Assembly (NCBI GenBank): GCA_964522605.1
Contig: CAZFWV010000172.1
Span: 1 to 13,752, forward strand
Reading direction: 5' to 3'
DNA length: 13,752 nt
Source of the DNA: CAVZLD01 sp964522605
Lineage (GTDB): Bacteria > Planctomycetota > Planctomycetia > Pirellulales > Pirellulaceae
A program made the translations under genes and the position numbers. The notes under the pieces are model-generated. The model was not told the DNA's origin and did not search any database. It was given only the letters and a program-made list of their open reading frames with translations. This document shows positions 8,501-13,752 of the stretch, in pieces. The first letter of the stretch is position 1. Every line of letters starts with the position of its first letter.

Positions 8501-11500
8501 TGACCGAAGGCGGAACGCCCGATGACGATGGGATTACGAATGACCGCTCTCCCACGGTAAGTGTCACCGCCAATGATACGATCGAAGGAGGCGCGAATCC
8601 GTTTCCGCACGATCTGCTTTACCGGATCTACGATCGGCCCGGGGATTCGCCCGAGATCCTGCTCGTCGATTCGTACACGAGTCTCGGGGGTTTTAGCGAA
8701 GCGGGCTCTTTCGTCGTTCCTCTACCCGAAATGACCGAAGGTCTGCACAATCTGAAACTGGTGGTCGAGGATCGGGCCGGAAACCGGAGTCACGAATACC
8801 TATACACTCTGCAGATCGACGCCACGCCGCCCGTTGTGGGAACGATCGAATTGGCGCGCTACAGCGATAGCGGCGTCAGTGATCAGGATCGTGTCACCAA
8901 CATTCGTCAGCCCGCAATTCTGGGAACCGGCTCCGTTGGTGCGGAGGTTGTCCTGTTGGCCAACGGCGAAATCGCGGGCCAGACCGTGATCGGCAAGGAC
9001 GAAACGGATGGGATTCCCGAGGATGGACTTGGGGCTTGGGAAATCACGGTCGAACCCCTTGATGATGACGTCTATGATCTCGTGGCGCGAGTGGTGGATG
9101 CTGCAGGAAATGTCGCCACGTCGGGTCCGCTGAAGATTGAGATTGATACGCTCGTTCCCAATACGCCTTATCTAGATCTCCTGGAAAGTGACGACACCGG
9201 CCGACATAACGATGACAACATCACCGCCGCTCCGCGTCTGGCATTTTCCGGGACGACGAGCGATGCCAATTCGGATTTGCACGCCATTCTTGTTCCGGGA
9301 GGACAGAATTATCGCTTCCGTCTGTTTGCGCGTCCGGAATCGGGCGAGGAAGTGTTGATCTATGATTCTGCGCAAGATTCGGGACTGGAGGGACTGCGGG
9401 ACGGCCTGACCGATCAGCGTCAAATCCTCACACCGCCGCTCAACTTGCCGGAGGGACTCCACAACCTGAAACTGGAAGTGGAGGACCGTGCGGGCAACGT
9501 CAGCCCCGACAACCTGCTTCCCATTCTCATCGATCGCACCGCGTTTCGAGGTACGGGACGACTGCACCCCAGCAGCGATACGGGTGTCGCAGGGCTTCCG
9601 GGGACGTTCGAGGATGGAGTGACGAATGTCCGGACGCCGGTGTTTGTCGGTACCGCAGAAGCGGATGCCCTGGTGATGGTGATGGTCGACGGAAAGCCGG
9701 TCGGAACCACCGTTGCCCTTCCCCTGGATGGCGACGATGCGGTGCAGCCGCCGAATCCACCCTATGCAATCGAGGGAAACTGGCAGGTGACTTCGAGTGT
9801 CGTGCTGTCGGATGGCTTGCACGACGTGATCTTTACGTTCGAAGATCCCGCCGGCAATCGCGCCAGCGCTACGATTCAGGTGCTCGTGGATACGAGTGGT
9901 CCCTCAATTCTGAACGTGACGCGGAACGTGGAAGATTTTGCCAGTGTCTTTGATCCGAAGCCGGCCAGTGGGCCGGATCCGCTGATGGATAGTCTGGTGA
10001 TCCACTTCGGCGGTCGTTCGACTTCGTCTGGTGAGACGATCGCGCCTGCGTGGCCCGAAGCGATTCTGAGTGAGGAGGGGCACTATGTGCTCGTGGGCGA
10101 TGCGAACGGACACATCGCGATCGAGTGGATTGATGTCGAAACGGAGTTGGCGGACGACGGTGCGTCTGTCACTCGCGCCGTTCTCTATTTCTCGTCGCCC
10201 CTACCAGATGATCGATATACGCTGACGATCTCCGACGACTTGACCGACGGAGCAGGGAATCGGTTGGACGGTGAGTCCGGTGCGCGCGCTCCATTCGAGG
10301 GGAAACCCGGTACGCAGCCACTCGCGCCGATCTTTCCAACCGGGGATGGCGTGCCGGGAGGCGACTTTGTGGCGCGATTCACCGTGGACAGTCGGCCAGA
10401 AGTTGGAACCTGGTCAGCCGGCAGCGTTTGGACGGATACGAACGGGAACTTTGCCTTCGATCCGGACAACCACGACTATACAAACCGCGATATTGTCTAC
10501 CGATACGGATTCACGAGCGATGACATTTTCGCGGGCAATTTTTCGCTCCGGCGCGACGATCAGACGGACGGATACGATAAACTCGCTGCCTATGGGCGTT
10601 TTGACGGTCGCTTTCGTTGGCTTGTCGATACGGACAACGACGGTGTTCCCAATATCGACCGTGAGGATCCGTTTGCGGGTAACGGGCTGCCTGTGGCCGG
10701 ACGCTTCGACGACAATGATGCGAATGGCGATGAAGTGGCGGTGTTCGACGGGCGTGCCTGGTATTTCGATACAGATCACGACTTCCGGACGGACTTGAAG
10801 CGGACAAGCTGGCTGGTTGGCTATCCGGTCGTGGGTGACTTCGACGGAGACGGATTTGACGATCTCGCGACGTGGGCGGATAACCGTTTCATGGTCGATC
10901 TGGCGAAAGGCAGCCGCCGGGGGTGGGATGGATTCCCGGACTACACGTTCAATTTCGGCTTCATCGGAGTGCGCGAACGACCCGTGGCCGCCGACATGAA
11001 TCAGGATGGTGTCGATGATCTCGGGCTTTGGGTGCCTGATCGCGAAGGAGTCACGGAGCGCGCGGCGAGCGAATGGTATTTCCTTGTTTCCCACGGTCAG
11101 TCTTTACTGAAGCGACTGAGTCCCCAAGATGATCCGCTGAATAGTTGGCCCACGATTGACTTCACACCGCAACCGTTCGGCTCCGATCTTTACATTCAGT
11201 TCGGCGATGATTTCGCGGTTCCACTGGTCGGCAACTTTGATCCTCCCACATCTTCGGCACAACGGACGGACCCGTTGGCGACGAATCCGTCAAATGCGCG
11301 CGACGTCAATGATGATGGGTCCGTCAGTCCAATGGATGCCCTTCTGGTCATCAACGATCTTAACGAACGCGGCGCACGTCGCTTAACGAATTATGTGGTT
11401 GGGACGCCCTATCTGGACGTCAATTCCGATCAGTTCGTCACCCCGATGGACGCACTTATCGTGCTGAATGAACTGAACGGTGTGCGGCCGGCAAACATGC

Positions 11501-11829
11501 AATCGGCGCCGGTGAAAGCGGTTATTCCCCAACCGGAGGCCGCGGCCGCTGTTTTGGCCGATGAACTGTTCGCCGAAGGGGAAGCACCCTGGGATGATCT
11601 GGATTTGGCAGCGCCATCCGCGGTGCTTGGGAGGCTGACCAGCGATCCGCCACGCGTGGTACAATCGGCGGAAGGCCGGCGTTGGTCGGTGATGCTGGAC
11701 GAGATCATGGTCCGATGGCAACAGGAATCGGCGTCCGACTCGCGGCGAGATTCTCAGTCCACCACGGATCAAAACGGTACAACGGCTTTGACTTCGGACC
11801 TTCTGGAATCGGGACCTCCCGCCCCATGA
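2554..11829 (+). CDS. Giant (3091 aa) secreted mosaic surface protein: LEPR signal, SdrD-B-like, six DUF11, PPC-like, ten Ig-like, FG-GAP-like, dockerin-like
   Basis: This is probably a secreted or cell-surface adhesin or matrix protein; no catalytic domain is visible. Approximate residue order: 1-46, Arg-rich segment ending in LELLEPRIVLA, the planctomycete extracellular-protein signature; 51-125, SdrD B-like fold (GTVFYDQNNNGIPNDGEE); 183-350, unrecognised beta-rich region; 354-1143, six DUF11 repeats; 1144-1248, pre-peptidase C-terminal-like domain; 1250-2450, ten Ig-like domains; 2450-2610, region like a SbsA-type Ig domain; 2610-2909, FG-GAP/VCBS-like blades (PVVGDFDGDGFDDLATW); 2917-2937 and 2955-2975, a dockerin-like pair of calcium loops (DVNDDGSVSPMDAL, DVNSDQFVTPMDAL); then a tail of about 115 residues with no anchor, LPXTG or transmembrane helix. 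The only cysteine I can find is C35. The protein is rich in Asp and Glu, fitting Ca2+-stabilised folds. Start: GTG with AAGGAG. Its TGA overlaps the deoA ATG. The existence of the gene is certain; its role as an adhesin is inferred. Confidence 0.93.
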   Translation: MFADGGGLRSGSRSWSARYRREKQQRRRKALRRTCLELLEPRIVLATMPAIQGTVFYDQNNNGIPNDGEELSGVPVELYLDNGDGHFDLDTDPLVGETVSDDRGFYLFENLEPDGAYFVRRPGVRLTDPELLLPTVISPLILPGAADRIIDRFRTQQIISAVPPPPSTAESTKAGLSELEVIGGERDLQAKLISGIGSVDLRVNPFGLEELLEFNQSPGTIGASVVTWDGIDGDAQLVSMGLGGQDLTSGGRNDGIVMRAGVDDSGAGTTVELRIYQGNSSRYSSVSRELPVTGGDASGFLFVPFSDFEGPVSPTRVDAIQLRINPLRQGSDGKIDLIAGLGPKVFNISQVVTADLAVTKSNGLEALLPGQDVEYIITARNLGPNPVEGARVRDFFPAAALENVHYTSVAFGNASGNTLQGQGDIDDLVNLDVGSSITYTVTAQVRTDVQDWVDNEVEIFTPAGVHDPKLTNNRAQDRDPIGVGIDLRAQKDDGRRDVMIGETLTYTITVWNDQLNPPLGPELGTAFGAQVVDEFPDTLIDVSYISEASEGVTGNTPEGTGDIRDTVNIPEGGWITYTVTATVADHAIGALENLVRVIEPPDRIELTPWNNAEIDVNLVHRELADVSVTKDNGQSEVIPGEDVEYTIIVSNAGPATASQVRLSDVFPDILEDVNYTSRRIGNASGNTESGSGNLDDLLELARGAAVIYTVTGTVRPSATGRLTNTVRAELPPIDPDLSNNTATDDDPLVPTADLSITKSDGHAQIHPGQELTYTIVVQNGGLSDAKGVRVVDVFPDTLNNVTFTSVAVGGAMGNTPQGSGNIDDRVDMPAGASITYTVQAIVDPAAVGTIQNTATVEPPDGLVDPNLGNNTATDITAVARGAVDLLLRKDSAEQVAVPGELVHYTLIVSNVGQSDLVGAIVTDTFPPELEQVTYTSEIIGEAAGNTVEGSGNIRDTVDLAVGASIIYSIQGRLVASATGTLRNLGRVDLPDEVDATPGNNLDLVVLPVVSYADLSVTKTDGQSIVDVGDRVTYTIVVRNAGPSDVRDVRVTDVIPAGLLDATYTSSATAGVEGNTPAGSGAIDDRVQLPAGSTLTYLLTGQVAADVSGVLVNTAKVSGPVGPTFVEIDPSNNVATDLNTLASVIALGSEPTVIHPDAIEQPGRTDRYRITAHSTGKLIISSWFDHGQGDLQLAVDDFQGNLIAESVSETSDERLVIPVVGQQTYYIRVFGATEEVTNRYDLEVENFPVPVPHVVRLTPESDTGWVDDDAVTADPTPTILLQADLDEFLRRGLALLEPVDPSTDNAHLPPGAGLAVEVFITDTVTGEQTMGYASRQGASDSLFAFTPLEETALTSGLYTVTAAVRVFDATVTDDGAPPISGRGTLSEPFTMTIDREAPATSARPDLIDSSDTGVSFRDDVTSKDQPAFQGAGEPNAKVRVLARRTTGDIEVIGEGVVSTEGRWEVTVEPLSDDAYQIWAQLEDRAGNVSALGNSLTVTIDTAVPNTPYLDLLQSHDTGASSRDEVTAVNTPRFSMTSHDSRVPVDGQDLMAFNYRYRLYLRADGSLEEDASDETLVYDSFLDLEIPLENLRDGLTDLTQLTRAVGPLPDGTHNFKLEIEDRAGNVSPDFLLTVTIDTQVPMTDLRLLESSDTGTYSDDAVTRNQQPVFGGTSEAGARVSLYADGILVGQGTVGTDETDGTPGDGQGAWTVTVGPLSDGAYEFHAVFEDQAGNLATSQTISLIVDTRAPNVPLLELLTDSGIDSHDHVTNDNTPTIRLTLGATLEGGANEYPNEIRFRVYDRSGETDGERLLLDSFGALGSLSELGTFTGTLPELSDGVHNLKVEVEDRAGNISQAFLRDVLIDTQAPPLPPFELIPSSDSGLIADDSVTQIAAPTFAGRSAIGETIFLFANGFLVGEGQVGGDETDGVADDGLGAWEITIQPLTDGFYEVTAHAEDRAGNVSQSESVSVWIDTTAPNLPLLTLLTEGGTPDDDGITNDRSPTVSVTANDTIEGGANPFPHDLLYRIYDRPGDSPEILLVDSYTSLGGFSEAGSFVVPLPEMTEGLHNLKLVVEDRAGNRSHEYLYTLQIDATPPVVGTIELARYSDSGVSDQDRVTNIRQPAILGTGSVGAEVVLLANGEIAGQTVIGKDETDGIPEDGLGAWEITVEPLDDDVYDLVARVVDAAGNVATSGPLKIEIDTLVPNTPYLDLLESDDTGRHNDDNITAAPRLAFSGTTSDANSDLHAILVPGGQNYRFRLFARPESGEEVLIYDSAQDSGLEGLRDGLTDQRQILTPPLNLPEGLHNLKLEVEDRAGNVSPDNLLPILIDRTAFRGTGRLHPSSDTGVAGLPGTFEDGVTNVRTPVFVGTAEADALVMVMVDGKPVGTTVALPLDGDDAVQPPNPPYAIEGNWQVTSSVVLSDGLHDVIFTFEDPAGNRASATIQVLVDTSGPSILNVTRNVEDFASVFDPKPASGPDPLMDSLVIHFGGRSTSSGETIAPAWPEAILSEEGHYVLVGDANGHIAIEWIDVETELADDGASVTRAVLYFSSPLPDDRYTLTISDDLTDGAGNRLDGESGARAPFEGKPGTQPLAPIFPTGDGVPGGDFVARFTVDSRPEVGTWSAGSVWTDTNGNFAFDPDNHDYTNRDIVYRYGFTSDDIFAGNFSLRRDDQTDGYDKLAAYGRFDGRFRWLVDTDNDGVPNIDREDPFAGNGLPVAGRFDDNDANGDEVAVFDGRAWYFDTDHDFRTDLKRTSWLVGYPVVGDFDGDGFDDLATWADNRFMVDLAKGSRRGWDGFPDYTFNFGFIGVRERPVAADMNQDGVDDLGLWVPDREGVTERAASEWYFLVSHGQSLLKRLSPQDDPLNSWPTIDFTPQPFGSDLYIQFGDDFAVPLVGNFDPPTSSAQRTDPLATNPSNARDVNDDGSVSPMDALLVINDLNERGARRLTNYVVGTPYLDVNSDQFVTPMDALIVLNELNGVRPANMQSAPVKAVIPQPEAAAAVLADELFAEGEAPWDDLDLAAPSAVLGRLTSDPPRVVQSAEGRRWSVMLDEIMVRWQQESASDSRRDSQSTTDQNGTTALTSDLLESGPPAP
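3613..5982 (+). repeat. Six tandem DUF11-type repeats within the giant protein
   Basis: Repeat starts are at 3613, 4006, 4423, 4807, 5200 and 5587, giving units of 384-417 nt (about 128-139 residues). Each opens with an ADLSVTKxDG-like strand and contains a (T/I)YTI(V/T)VxN core and a V(F/I)P hydrophobic stretch. It then carries a GNTxxGxGxIDD-like turn and a G(A/S)SITYTV strand, and ends with xxNNxAxD. This matches the conserved repeat domain DUF11 of bacterial and archaeal surface proteins, usually regarded as stalk modules. Repeat 2 carries a longer insertion (NPPLGPELGTAFG). The copies have diverged in DNA, so they are old duplications rather than recent slippage. Confidence 0.9.
6301..9903 (+). 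repeat. Ten Ig-like domains arranged as five alternating B-A pairs
   Basis: Domain starts: B0 6301, A1 6745, B1 7063, A2 7471, B2 7795, A3 8152, B3 8479, A4 8833, B4 9160, A5 9547. Almost every unit ends in a (V/L)xIDTxxP junction and carries xxEDRAGNVS before it, the hallmark of bacterial Ig-like stalk repeats. A units have a G(A/E)W(E/T)(I/V)TVxPLxDxxY core. B units have an RxRLY/RIYDR strand and LPxGxHNLKLEVEDRAGN. A2 to A3 and A3 to A4 are both exactly 681 nt apart; B2 to B3 is 684 and B3 to B4 is 681. The core therefore expanded by duplicating a two-domain unit of about 227 residues. Confidence 0.88.
11302..11478 (+). other. Dockerin-like pair of calcium-binding loops near the C-terminus of the giant protein
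   Basis: Two copies of a DVNxDxxVxPMDALxVxNxLN segment (residues 2917-2937 and 2955-2975), separated by 17 residues, match the duplicated F-hand layout of type I dockerins. Asp and Asn occupy the expected Ca2+ positions of each loop, with Gly (first copy) or Gln (second copy) at the sixth. Dockerins bind cohesins in cellulosomes. In planctomycete giant proteins such pairs are common near the C-terminus, where their partner is not established. No cohesin-like domain is recognised in this window. Confidence 0.8.
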
Positions 11830-13106
11830 TTCCCGCCCAAATCATTGCGCGAAAACGCGATGGAGCCGAACTGACGGCAGAGGAGATCGGTGCGTTTCTT
11901 GCCGGCTATGTGAACGGTCAGGTACCGGATTACCAGATGGCCGCTCTGGCGATGGCAATCTGCTTGCGCGGCATGTCGATCGAAGAGACGGTGACGCTGA
12001 CCGAACAGATGCTTCACAGCGGACACGTGTTGCATTGGAGTGATGGGCGTCTTCATGTCGACAAGCACTCCACGGGAGGGTTGGGCGACAAGGTCTCGTT
12101 AGTGCTGGCTCCGCTGCTTGCCTGCTGTGGTCTGCAGGTCCCCATGATTTCGGGTCGAGGATTGGGGATTACCGGGGGCACACTCGATAAACTGGAATCG
12201 ATTTCGGGATTTCGCACCGACTTGAAACGCGACGAAATCCAGCGTCAGGCGGAAGCCATCGGTTGCGTGATCTGCGCCGCGACCGCCGATCTTGCTCCGG
12301 CAGATCGTCGGCTCTACGCCTTGCGCGATGTTACCGCGACGGTCGAATCGATCCCGCTGATTACAGGCAGTATTCTGAGCAAGAAACTTGCCGAATCGCT
12401 CGACGCCCTGGTGCTGGACGTCAAGTGGGGTTCGGGTGCTTTCATGACAGATCGCGGCGCGGCTCACAAGCTGGCCGATTCACTCGTTCAGGTTGCCAAC
12501 CAATTGGGCGTGCAGACGACAGCACTCCTGACGGATATGAACCAGCCCTTGGGCCGCATGGTTGGAAATGCGGTCGAGGTCGATGAGGCCCTCCAAACCC
12601 TTGCGGGCGAAGGTCCTGAAGATCTTGTGAGCCTGACCGTTGAACTCGGAGCCGAGTTGCTTGTCGCGGTCGACCAGGAAGCTGAACTCGAGGCGGCTCG
12701 CGCTCGTCTTCGGAATCTGCTGATGAGTGGAGCTGGCCTCGATCGGTTCCGACAAATGGTCGAGGCGCAAGGTGGGGATTTGGAGGCGCCTCGGCCGATT
12801 GCTTCGGTTTCCGAATTCGTGGCCGATCGCGATGGTTGGCTCGTTGGAGTCGACGGTCACGAATTGGGACGCGTGATGATCGACTTGGGCGGAGGTCGGA
12901 AGGTCTTGACCGATCAAGTCGATCATTCCGTCGGTCTGGAAATGTTGACGCGAATTGGCGATCCGATCGAATTGGGTCAGCCGCTCGTGCGTGTTTTTGC
13001 TCCACTGGGAGATTTCGAGCGTGTCCAACCGATGATTCATCGCGCCTTCATCATCGGCGAACAACCGGCCGACTCTCCTCCGTTACTCTGCGGGCGAATC
13101 TGCTGA
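11826..13106 (+). CDS. deoA: Thymidine / pyrimidine-nucleoside phosphorylase
   Basis: This cytoplasmic salvage enzyme reversibly phosphorolyses thymidine, deoxyuridine or uridine to the base and (deoxy)ribose-1-phosphate. The 426 residues match the usual length of about 430-440. An N-terminal helical domain (IIARKRDGAELTAEEI) is followed by the phosphate-site motif DKHSTGGLGDKVSL (79-92). The family signature SGRGLGITGGTLDKLE (109-124) and LYALRDVTATVESIPLITGSILSKK (163-187) come next; Arg167, Ser182 and Lys186 correspond to the pyrimidine-binding Arg/Ser/Lys of E. coli DeoA. A C-terminal PYNP-type domain (GGGRKVLTDQVDHSVGLEMLTRIGD) ends the protein. Residue 115 is Ile where His is usual (GLGHTGG). 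Sequence alone does not separate thymidine phosphorylase from the broader pyrimidine type. ATG 11826 is chosen because it aligns with family N-termini; upstream in-frame starts lie inside the giant gene. Its ATGA overlaps the giant protein's stop, with only a poor GGGA site about 11 nt upstream, so translational coupling is likely. cdd follows after 9 nt. Confidence 0.96.
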   Translation: MIPAQIIARKRDGAELTAEEIGAFLAGYVNGQVPDYQMAALAMAICLRGMSIEETVTLTEQMLHSGHVLHWSDGRLHVDKHSTGGLGDKVSLVLAPLLACCGLQVPMISGRGLGITGGTLDKLESISGFRTDLKRDEIQRQAEAIGCVICAATADLAPADRRLYALRDVTATVESIPLITGSILSKKLAESLDALVLDVKWGSGAFMTDRGAAHKLADSLVQVANQLGVQTTALLTDMNQPLGRMVGNAVEVDEALQTLAGEGPEDLVSLTVELGAELLVAVDQEAELEAARARLRNLLMSGAGLDRFRQMVEAQGGDLEAPRPIASVSEFVADRDGWLVGVDGHELGRVMIDLGGGRKVLTDQVDHSVGLEMLTRIGDPIELGQPLVRVFAPLGDFERVQPMIHRAFIIGEQPADSPPLLCGRIC

Positions 13107-13115
13107 AAGCATGGC

Positions 13116-13526
13116 ATGGTATTAACGCCTCAACAACGCCGATCGCTATTCGATGCCGCGCTAAACGCAAGGCGGAATGCGTACGCGCCTTTTTCTCACT
13201 TTGCCGTGGGAGCAGCACTGGTGGATGCGACAGGGCTGATCCACGTCGGATGCAATGTCGAAAATGCTTCGTACGGGCTCACGGTTTGTGCCGAACGCGT
13301 GGCGCTGCAATCGGCGGTAGCATCTGGAAGGCGGGATTTTCTTGGCCTGGCGGTTGCCGCCGCCGGAGGATCGGCGCCATGCGGTGCCTGTCGCCAGGTG
13401 CTCGCGGAGTTCTGTCGCGATCTGCCGATCTGGCTAATCGATACCGAGGATCCTGACCGGATTGTTGAGACGACTCTGGAAGAACTCTTGCCACTCCGTT
13501 TTTCTCTTTCTCCCAACAATCCGTGA
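13116..13526 (+). CDS. cdd: Cytidine deaminase, homotetrameric Zn type
   Basis: The enzyme deaminates cytidine and deoxycytidine to uridine and deoxyuridine, feeding the phosphorylase encoded just upstream. Its 136 residues fit the short tetrameric class (B. subtilis Cdd). The substrate-contact motif NVENASYG (47-54) is present. The Zn/catalytic motif is VCAER, with ligand Cys58 and proton-shuttle Glu60. PCGACRQ supplies the remaining ligands Cys89 and Cys92. All catalytic residues are intact. ATG 13116 is the start: an ATG 5 nt earlier runs into a stop after four codons, and 13116 gives the usual short N-terminus before AYAPFSHFAVGAAL. A weak GAAAG lies 6 nt upstream. The 9-nt spacing to deoA indicates one operon. 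Confidence 0.96.
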   Translation: MVLTPQQRRSLFDAALNARRNAYAPFSHFAVGAALVDATGLIHVGCNVENASYGLTVCAERVALQSAVASGRRDFLGLAVAAAGGSAPCGACRQVLAEFCRDLPIWLIDTEDPDRIVETTLEELLPLRFSLSPNNP

Positions 13527-13532
13527 GACTTT

Positions 13533-13578
13533 GATTCGGATCGTGCGTCGGAAGGTCTATGATGCGCGCGTACGAATC
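13533..13578 (+). terminator. Hairpin just after cdd, candidate 3' end of the operon
   Basis: Starting 7 nt after the cdd stop, GATTCG (13533-13538) pairs with CGAATC (13573-13578). Inside it CGTGCGTC (13542-13549) pairs with GATGCGCG (13561-13568) around an 11-nt loop. Two of the inner pairs are G-U, which form only in RNA read from the plus strand; on the minus strand they become mismatches. No T-run follows, so it may be a 3'-stabilising structure or a non-classical terminator. Sequence 13579-13696 shows no gene, only a 9-nt direct repeat GAAGTTGCA (13598 and 13658). Confidence 0.4.
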
Positions 13579-13696
13579 ACATTGCAGACGCGCTCCGAAG
13601 TTGCATAGTTGGCTATTGGGGGCGTGCAGTTTTCATTTTTAGTTGCTGGCTCGGATGAAGTTGCAACACCCTCCCCGTGGCGAATCGTTTAACCCG

Positions 13697-13752
13697 CAGC
13701 CGTCAGGCGAGGACAGAAGAAGGAACGGAGGATCACCCTCGCCTGACGGCTG
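13697..13752. repeat. Perfect 16-bp inverted repeat (REP/BIME-like or mobile-element end), cut by window edge
   Basis: CAGCCGTCAGGCGAGG at 13697-13712 is exactly complementary to CCTCGCCTGACGGCTG at 13737-13752, separated by 24 purine-rich bases. The repeat reaches the last base of the window, so its true length is unknown; TTTAACCCG precedes the left arm and its complement could follow outside. Paired facing GC-rich palindromes in an intergenic region suggest a dispersed REP/BIME-type element; a terminator is the alternative. No second copy is seen in this window. Confidence 0.55.

Noticed and set aside
7168..8610. 480-residue minus-strand open frame opposite the Ig-like region
   Set aside because: It is a shadow of the repetitive, strongly biased codons of the giant gene; it shows no family motif, and similar long antisense frames recur at 3490-4413 and 5593-6309.
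6301..9903. Possible CRISPR-like or recent tandem repeat array
   Set aside because: The periodicity is at protein level; the DNA copies are clearly diverged and in frame, with no identical repeats or spacers.
11682..11825. Upstream 48-codon extension of the phosphorylase
   Set aside because: It overlaps the giant protein's coding sequence and has no similarity to family N-termini; IIARKRDG aligns properly from ATG 11826.

Overview
The window most likely comes from a planctomycete, probably of the Pirellulales. Three things suggest this. The giant secreted protein begins with an Arg-rich segment carrying the LEPR motif (LELLEPRIVLA), a signature of planctomycete extracellular proteins. The 276-residue membrane-anchored coiled-coil protein looks like a family I know mainly from planctomycetes. 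The giant protein also combines SdrD-B-like, DUF11, Ig-like, FG-GAP-like and dockerin-like modules, an architecture common in that phylum. The lineage call is inference; there is no rRNA gene here.

Layout: (a) 1-180 holds no supported gene. (b) 181-1011, minus strand: a membrane-anchored coiled-coil protein of unknown function, with a palindrome-rich leader upstream. (c) 1246-1284: a textbook intrinsic terminator closing (d) 1315-2411, minus strand: ketol-acid reductoisomerase (ilvC), missing only its extreme N-terminus because of a 100-N assembly gap at 2412-2511. (e) 2554-11829, plus strand: a single 3091-residue mosaic surface protein that fills two thirds of the window. (f) 11826-13106 and 13116-13526, plus strand: thymidine/pyrimidine-nucleoside phosphorylase and cytidine deaminase. 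(g) 13527-13752: a non-coding tail with an RNA-type hairpin just after cdd and a perfect 16-bp inverted repeat running to the window edge.

The left half (ilvC, then the coiled-coil gene) and the right half (giant protein, deoA, cdd) are transcribed divergently from the region hidden by the gap. deoA and cdd form a small pyrimidine-salvage unit: Cdd converts (deoxy)cytidine to (deoxy)uridine, and the phosphorylase splits it into uracil and (deoxy)ribose-1-phosphate. The surprise is that deoA starts inside the stop codon of the giant surface-protein gene (ATGA overlap). A cell-surface protein and a nucleoside-salvage module may therefore be co-translated.

No CRISPR array, tRNA, rRNA, transposase, phage or defence gene is visible. 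The most unusual content is the internal architecture of the giant protein: six tandem DUF11 repeats, then five alternating pairs of Ig-like domains with a near-exact 227-residue period, and apparently no cysteine after residue 35.
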